Shown here: piece after piece, positions 60,804-64,000 of the stretch | Position numbering within the stretch: position 1 is the stretch's first letter | Layout: every line of letters begins with the position of its first letter | Assembly: GCA_026537415.1 (NCBI GenBank) | Contig: JAFNMF010000001.1 | Coordinates: 730,712-794,711, forward strand | DNA: 64,000 nt | Reading direction: 5' to 3' | Source of the DNA: Acetobacteraceae bacterium B3987 | GTDB lineage: Bacteria > Pseudomonadota > Alphaproteobacteria > Acetobacterales > Acetobacteraceae | Program-made: the position numbers and the translations under genes | The notes under the pieces: model-generated | What the model saw: only the letters and a program-made list of their open reading frames with translations | Told to the model about the DNA's origin: nothing | Database searches by the model: none

Positions 60804-61433
60804 TTACAATTCTTTCTCTGACCGAACGATAACAAGTTCCGCAACATCACCATGCGGACTGGCCAGCTTGACTTCCACAGACGAACCCGGTGCCGTCGTG
60901 CCAATCTTAGCCAGGTTTTCCAGATTACGGGTAATGGAGAATGCAAATTCACCCAACCACGCAAAATTGCCGACATTTTCGACCACGGAAGGCCAGGCAA
61001 GAGTAGGAACGGGCTGTCCGTTCATCTCTACCTCACCATAGGAATGATCCTGCAGGATAGCCAAACCATCCAGCATTTCCTTGGTCAGAAGAATGAAACG
61101 CTCCCAATCATACACAGCTGGAGAGTTCCAATGAGTGTCATGGTTCCGAGGATTAATCGAGAAATACGTCCCGGAATCCTGATCTTCAAGAGCTACAAGG
61201 CTCGCCCCTGCATCCACAAACTGGGCATCCGGCAGATTGTGCGCAACACTCGATGTATGACGGAACATAACACGGGTTGGTGTCTTCAACGGCCAGGAAG
61301 CCAGTACGAATGTATCTGGATAGGCCCCCGGGGAAAAATAACTACGGATCAGAGGACCATCTTCAGAAGGCTGCTCAATCAGATGACCGAACCAGTCCAT
61401 GACCCAAAGACGCTGTAAACGATTCTCGCTCAT
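60804..61433 (-). CDS. Stand-alone module protein, paralogue of the gene at 60028-60678
   Basis: The 209-residue soluble protein begins MSENRLQRLWVMDWFGHLIE. Shared positions with its paralogue and with the first half of the 52.9-kb glycosyltransferase are LWVMDWFGH (9-17), FSPGAYPDTFVLAS (33-46), LVALEDQDSGTYFSINP (79-95) and DWERFILLT (109-117). A beta-rich C-terminal half follows (FAFSITRNLENLAKIG). It has no signal peptide and a native-like base composition. It is terminated separately and preceded by a 347-base AT-rich gap with its promoter. I recognise no characterised family. Confidence 0.72.
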   Translation of the reverse strand: MSENRLQRLWVMDWFGHLIEQPSEDGPLIRSYFSPGAYPDTFVLASWPLKTPTRVMFRHTSSVAHNLPDAQFVDAGASLVALEDQDSGTYFSINPRNHDTHWNSPAVYDWERFILLTKEMLDGLAILQDHSYGEVEMNGQPVPTLAWPSVVENVGNFAWLGEFAFSITRNLENLAKIGTTAPGSSVEVKLASPHGDVAELVIVRSEKEL

Positions 61434-61780
61434 GGTAACACCTCATTAAATCAGGGTATGAACCGCATTATAACAGGATAGAAAGAATGTAAACATCCCT
61501 CTACAGGAAGGAAATTTAAAGATAACAATAATAAAATTTAATTGATTAAGTTGCAAACAAAGAAATAGAGAAAACACTTAACATATTTACTTCTATCAAA
61601 GTAAATATTTAGACAGAAAATAGATCCGCCCATCATATTCCAAGTGTCATATCTTTAATGTTGCTCTAAAAAAAAGAATGATACTATCACTCTAGTAGAA
61701 AATAAGAGGAAGAAAGCTTACAAAAAACTTCAATATTCTTAAAACCGAACACTCTTCTCAGTCAAGAATACGGAAATGTA
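61434..61780. other. AT-rich gap between module gene and tRNA-Arg
   Basis: 347 bases, strongly AT-rich, with no credible ORF of more than a few dozen codons and no strong hairpin. It must contain the promoter of the minus-strand module gene and the 3' trailer of the tRNA-Arg/tRNA-Pro transcript. It may be the scar of earlier insertions; nothing specific was recognised. Confidence 0.5.
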
Positions 61781-61857
61781 TGGTGCGCCCTGCTGGATTC
61801 GAACCAGCGACCCACAGCTTAGAAGGCTGTTGCTCTATCCAGCTGAGCTAAGGGCGC
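61781..61857 (-). tRNA. tRNA-Arg (anticodon TCT)
   Basis: The minus strand reads GCGCCCTTAGCTCAGCTGG at the 5' end, with the acceptor paired to GGGCGC before ACCA. The anticodon stem-loop GCCTTCTAAGC gives anticodon TCT. The T arm is CTGGTTCGAATCCAG. CCA is encoded (61781-61783). 77 nt. Confidence 0.95.
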
Positions 61858-61877
61858 TCTCGCCTTGCTGTGCAACG

Positions 61878-61954
61878 TGGTCGGGGCGCCCGGACTCGAA
61901 CCGGGGGCCTCCTGTACCCAAAACAGGCGCGCTACCAGGCTGCGCCACGCCCCG
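61878..61954 (-). tRNA. tRNA-Pro (anticodon TGG)
   Basis: The minus strand starts CGGGGCGTGGCGCAGCCTGG. The anticodon stem CCTGT/ACAGG carries loop TTTGGGT, anticodon TGG. The acceptor CGGGGCG pairs with CGCCCCG before ACCA, with CCA encoded (61878-61880). 77 nt. It lies 20 bases upstream of tRNA-Arg on the same strand, so the two are probably one transcript. Confidence 0.95.
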
Positions 61955-62034
61955 ACGACGTGAGCCCTTCTTAAAGGGACTTCTTCTTACAGGCAAGAGA
62001 CTTTCTTGCCTAAAAAAAGTGTTTTTTCAAAAAA

Positions 62035-62550
62035 TTATGCTTTGTGACTGCGATTTAGAGGGGCAACAAACTGCGGTGCCATATCCCACGGAAACAAAAC
62101 CCACGTATCCTGCGGTACTTCCGTAACAAAATGATCCGTAAAAGGACGTCCATCCGGTTTGGCATACAGACAGGCGAACACAGCCTTAGGTAGCATGTCC
62201 CGCACATAACGAGCCGTAACACCAGAATCGACCAGATCATCCACAATCAGAAAGCCTTCTCCATCCCCAGCGGCTTCGGGAGATTTCAGCAGCTTGGGCT
62301 CCTGCTGTGTCCCCTCCTCTCCTGCATAACTGGCAACAGACACACTCTCAATCAGGCGACATCCCAACTCCCGCCCCAAAATGGCCGCCGGAATCAACCC
62401 GCCCCTTGTAATAGCAACAATACCACGGAACGGCCGGTATTTACGCATCAGCTCCGTAGCCAGAAGGCGAGCATCCCGGTGCAGCTGATCCCACGTTACC
62501 GTAGCATAATTGATACTCTGTGAGCCCTGTGTCTCTACGCCACCTGTCAT
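62035..62550 (-). CDS. gpt: Xanthine phosphoribosyltransferase
   Basis: The 171-residue type I phosphoribosyltransferase has FRGIVAITRGGLIPAAILGR and the PRPP-binding motif FLIVDDLVDSGVTAR. Proteobacterial Gpt proteins of about 150-170 residues salvage xanthine and guanine with PRPP. The C-terminal WVLFPWDMAP is typical of the XGPRT group. It lies between tRNA-Asn and tRNA-Pro on the same strand. Confidence 0.9.
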   Translation of the reverse strand: MTGGVETQGSQSINYATVTWDQLHRDARLLATELMRKYRPFRGIVAITRGGLIPAAILGRELGCRLIESVSVASYAGEEGTQQEPKLLKSPEAAGDGEGFLIVDDLVDSGVTARYVRDMLPKAVFACLYAKPDGRPFTDHFVTEVPQDTWVLFPWDMAPQFVAPLNRSHKA

Positions 62551-62655
62551 GGTCTGCTCTTACCCTTCATTCATGATTCAGCCAGTTCTCCCCACACGAT
62601 AAGGTATGAACAGGCAGAATCACAACATACTGATCTTTTATGAGAGAGATACAAA

Positions 62656-62690
62656 AAAGGCCCGCACCTTTACGGTCGGACCTACAAAAA
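62656..62690 (-). terminator. Terminator after tRNA-Asn
   Basis: On the minus strand AGGTCCGACC pairs with GGTGCGGGCCT (one bulge, one G-U) around GTAAA, followed by TTTTTT. It begins a few bases beyond the CCA end of tRNA-Asn. Confidence 0.8.
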
Positions 62691-62694
62691 AGGC

Positions 62695-62770
62695 TGGCTC
62701 CCGAAGTAGGACTCGAACCTACGACCCAGCGATTAACAGTCGCTTGCTCTACCAACTGAGCTATTCGGGA
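62695..62770 (-). tRNA. tRNA-Asn (anticodon GTT)
   Basis: The minus strand starts TCCCGAATAGCTCAGTTGG. The anticodon stem-loop GCGACTGTTAATCGC gives anticodon GTT. The T arm is GTAGGTTCGAGTCCTAC. The acceptor TCCCGAA pairs with TTCGGGA before GCCA, with CCA encoded (62695-62697). 76 nt. Confidence 0.95.
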
Positions 62771-62861
62771 TCAGCTGGAGCCTATCTACCCAATCTCTTC
62801 TGGCAGGTAAAGCCCCCGAACACATTTATCCGAAAAAATCTTCTATAATACGTTCAGAATG

Positions 62862-63353
62862 TTAGCCTTCACCCTTCTGACTAGCTTCCAGCTCTTCCCG
62901 CCCCTCGGTTGCCAACTGATCCACACGGTCATTTTCCTCATGGCCAGAATGACCTTTCACCCAGTGCCAATCCACCTTATGACGTTTGGCCGCCTCCAGA
63001 ATACGACGCCACAGGTCCATGTTAGCCACAGGGTCCCCCGATGCATTACGCCAGTTGCGCCGCACCCACCCCGTATGCCAACGGGTAATGCCGTTCCGCA
63101 GATATTCACTATCCGTATAAAGATTAACTACACAGGGGCGTGTAAGCGTTTCCAGCGCAACCGCAGCAGCTGTAAGCTCCATGCGGTTATTGGTCGTTTC
63201 CGCCTCTCCGCCTTTCATGGTGCGCTCATGCCCCTGACAGCGAAATAGAATCCCCCACCCACCGGGACCCGGATTAGGCTTGCAGCCACCGTCCGTCCAA
63301 ATCTCCACCTGTGTTGTGGGAGGCGACATCCCTTCATCCGCTCTTTCAGACAT
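62862..63353 (-). CDS. rnhA: Ribonuclease HI
   Basis: The 163-residue protein has the four catalytic acidic residues in context: D21 (IWTDGGCKPNPGPGGW), E59 (TNNRMELTAA), D81 (LYTDSEYLRNGI) and the last Asp in ENDRVDQLA, with VKGHSGH before it. It degrades RNA in RNA-DNA hybrids. It overlaps the end of thrB by eight bases, an arrangement common in alphaproteobacteria. Confidence 0.96.
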   Translation of the reverse strand: MSERADEGMSPPTTQVEIWTDGGCKPNPGPGGWGILFRCQGHERTMKGGEAETTNNRMELTAAAVALETLTRPCVVNLYTDSEYLRNGITRWHTGWVRRNWRNASGDPVANMDLWRRILEAAKRHKVDWHWVKGHSGHEENDRVDQLATEGREELEASQKGEG

Positions 63354-64000
63354 CGGACACCTTCTGGAAATGATGAAGTCGCCGCTGATAAGCCCACGGA
63401 TCTTTTTTAGTCACCAAGGCACCCGCTGGCGTATGTACCCAATCATACAAACGGGTCAGCAGAAAACGCATGGCCGCTCCCTGACATAGAACCGGCAGCA
63501 TCTTGTGTTCTGCCGCCGTCAAGGGACGAACCTGCTCATAGCCCCGCAACAGAGCCTCCGCCCAGTCCTGCCGGTAATGGCGTTCATCTTCAAAGCACCA
63601 TGCATTCAGGCAGATGGCCAAATCGTATGCAAGAAAATCCGTGCAGGCAAAATAGAAGTCGATAACGCCAGAGAACTGACCGTCCCGGAAAAAGACGTTA
63701 TCCATGAACAGATCCGCATGAATCTGCCCACGTGGCAGAGCATCAGCTGCCGGCCATGCGTCCACGATGGAAGAAAGTGCCGTGCGGGTCTCGGCAATCA
63801 GCACTGCTACCGCTGTATCCCCGCCATCCGTGCAACGAGAGAAAAGCTCCACCCACCCTTCTGGTGCCAGAGCATTGGCCCTTTCAGCCTTATAGCCCAG
63901 CCCTGCTTCATGCAAACGGGCCAGACCACGCCCAACCTGTTCACAGGCCTGTGACGTCGCAGCTTCCAGAGACCGACCCTCCAGAAAACTGACCAAAATG
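63346..64000 (-). CDS. thrB: Homoserine kinase (5' part outside window)
   Basis: 218 residues of a protein kinase-like (APH fold) enzyme are visible, running off the right edge of the window. Catalytic-loop sequences are QIHADLFMDNVFF (the H-x-D-x5-N motif) and SGVIDFYFACTDFLAYDLAI, the metal-binding D-F segment. This is the ThrB of alphaproteobacteria, which phosphorylates homoserine for threonine synthesis, distinct from the GHMP-type ThrB of enterobacteria. About 100 N-terminal residues are missing. It overlaps rnhA by eight bases. Confidence 0.88.
   Translation of the reverse strand, partial: ILVSFLEGRSLEAATSQACEQVGRGLARLHEAGLGYKAERANALAPEGWVELFSRCTDGGDTAVAVLIAETRTALSSIVDAWPAADALPRGQIHADLFMDNVFFRDGQFSGVIDFYFACTDFLAYDLAICLNAWCFEDERHYRQDWAEALLRGYEQVRPLTAAEHKMLPVLCQGAAMRFLLTRLYDWVHTPAGALVTKKDPWAYQRRLHHFQKVSDV

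Noticed and set aside
61776-62126. Plus-strand frame across tRNA-Arg and tRNA-Pro (WIRTSDPQLRR, RPDSNRGPP)
   Set aside because: Same artefact: antisense translation of two tRNAs.
62567-62848. Small frames on both strands across tRNA-Asn (VVGSSPTSG, SRTRTYDPAIN)
   Set aside because: Artefact of translating the tRNA-Asn gene.

Overview
The window looks like a piece of the chromosome of an acetic acid bacterium (Acetobacteraceae, Alphaproteobacteria). The evidence is alphaproteobacterial marker genes (MucR/Ros regulator, GapR, a meso-DAP-type dcw cluster running lpxC-bamD-recN-ligA after ftsZ, a thrB-rnhA pair) together with a lactate-to-acetoin gene set (lctP-like permease, lutABC, alsD-alsS) that suits acetic acid bacteria. 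Base composition is moderate-to-high GC in the housekeeping parts and visibly AT-rich in a few accessory genes. No transposase, integrase, prophage or CRISPR array was seen.

Layout. 0-10 kb: regulators and house genes (partial Gly/Met-rich ORF, MarR, rpsU, a GT39-type membrane glycosyltransferase, Lrp, trxB, LysR, ihfB, mucR), a FUSC membrane protein and an AT-rich GT4 glycosyltransferase. 10-15 kb: FAH-family hydrolase, lactate permease with a divergent XRE-cupin regulator around a strong palindrome, rmuC and tRNA-Ser(CGA). 15-17 kb: rplU-rpmA-obgE. 17-24 kb: lutABC, alsD-alsS with a divergent LysR regulator, and gapR. 24-27 kb: zwf, a small membrane protein and the RNase P RNA gene. 27-48.7 kb: an essentially complete division and cell wall cluster, mraZ-rsmH-ftsL-ftsI-murE-murF-mraY-murD-ftsW-murG-murC-murB-ddl-ftsQ-ftsA-ftsZ, followed by lpxC and bamD. 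Many of its junctions overlap by 1 or 4 bases, and a four-repeat MraZ box array lies upstream. 48.9-52.7 kb: recN-ligA. 52.7-61.8 kb: an accessory surface-glycan-type region with three glycosyltransferases, a GH144-like secreted glucanase and two stand-alone proteins sharing a module with at least one of the glycosyltransferases; it is interrupted by a CorC-type membrane protein and pncA. 61.8-64 kb: tRNA-Arg(TCT), tRNA-Pro(TGG), gpt, tRNA-Asn(GTT), rnhA and a truncated thrB.

How the genes work together. Lactate taken up by the permease could be oxidised to pyruvate by LutABC, condensed to acetolactate by AlsS and decarboxylated to acetoin by AlsD, so one 12-kb stretch holds a nearly complete lactate-to-acetoin route with two local regulators. 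The dcw cluster supplies the cytoplasmic and inner-membrane steps of peptidoglycan precursor synthesis downstream of UDP-MurNAc formation, plus the divisome core. The most novel material is in 52.9-61.4 kb. There a conserved module of about 190-210 residues, with a G-x-Y-x-S-I-N-P ... W-E-x-F signature, occurs as two small proteins and as the N-terminus of a GT-A type glycosyltransferase, next to a GT32-like enzyme and a GH144-like hydrolase.
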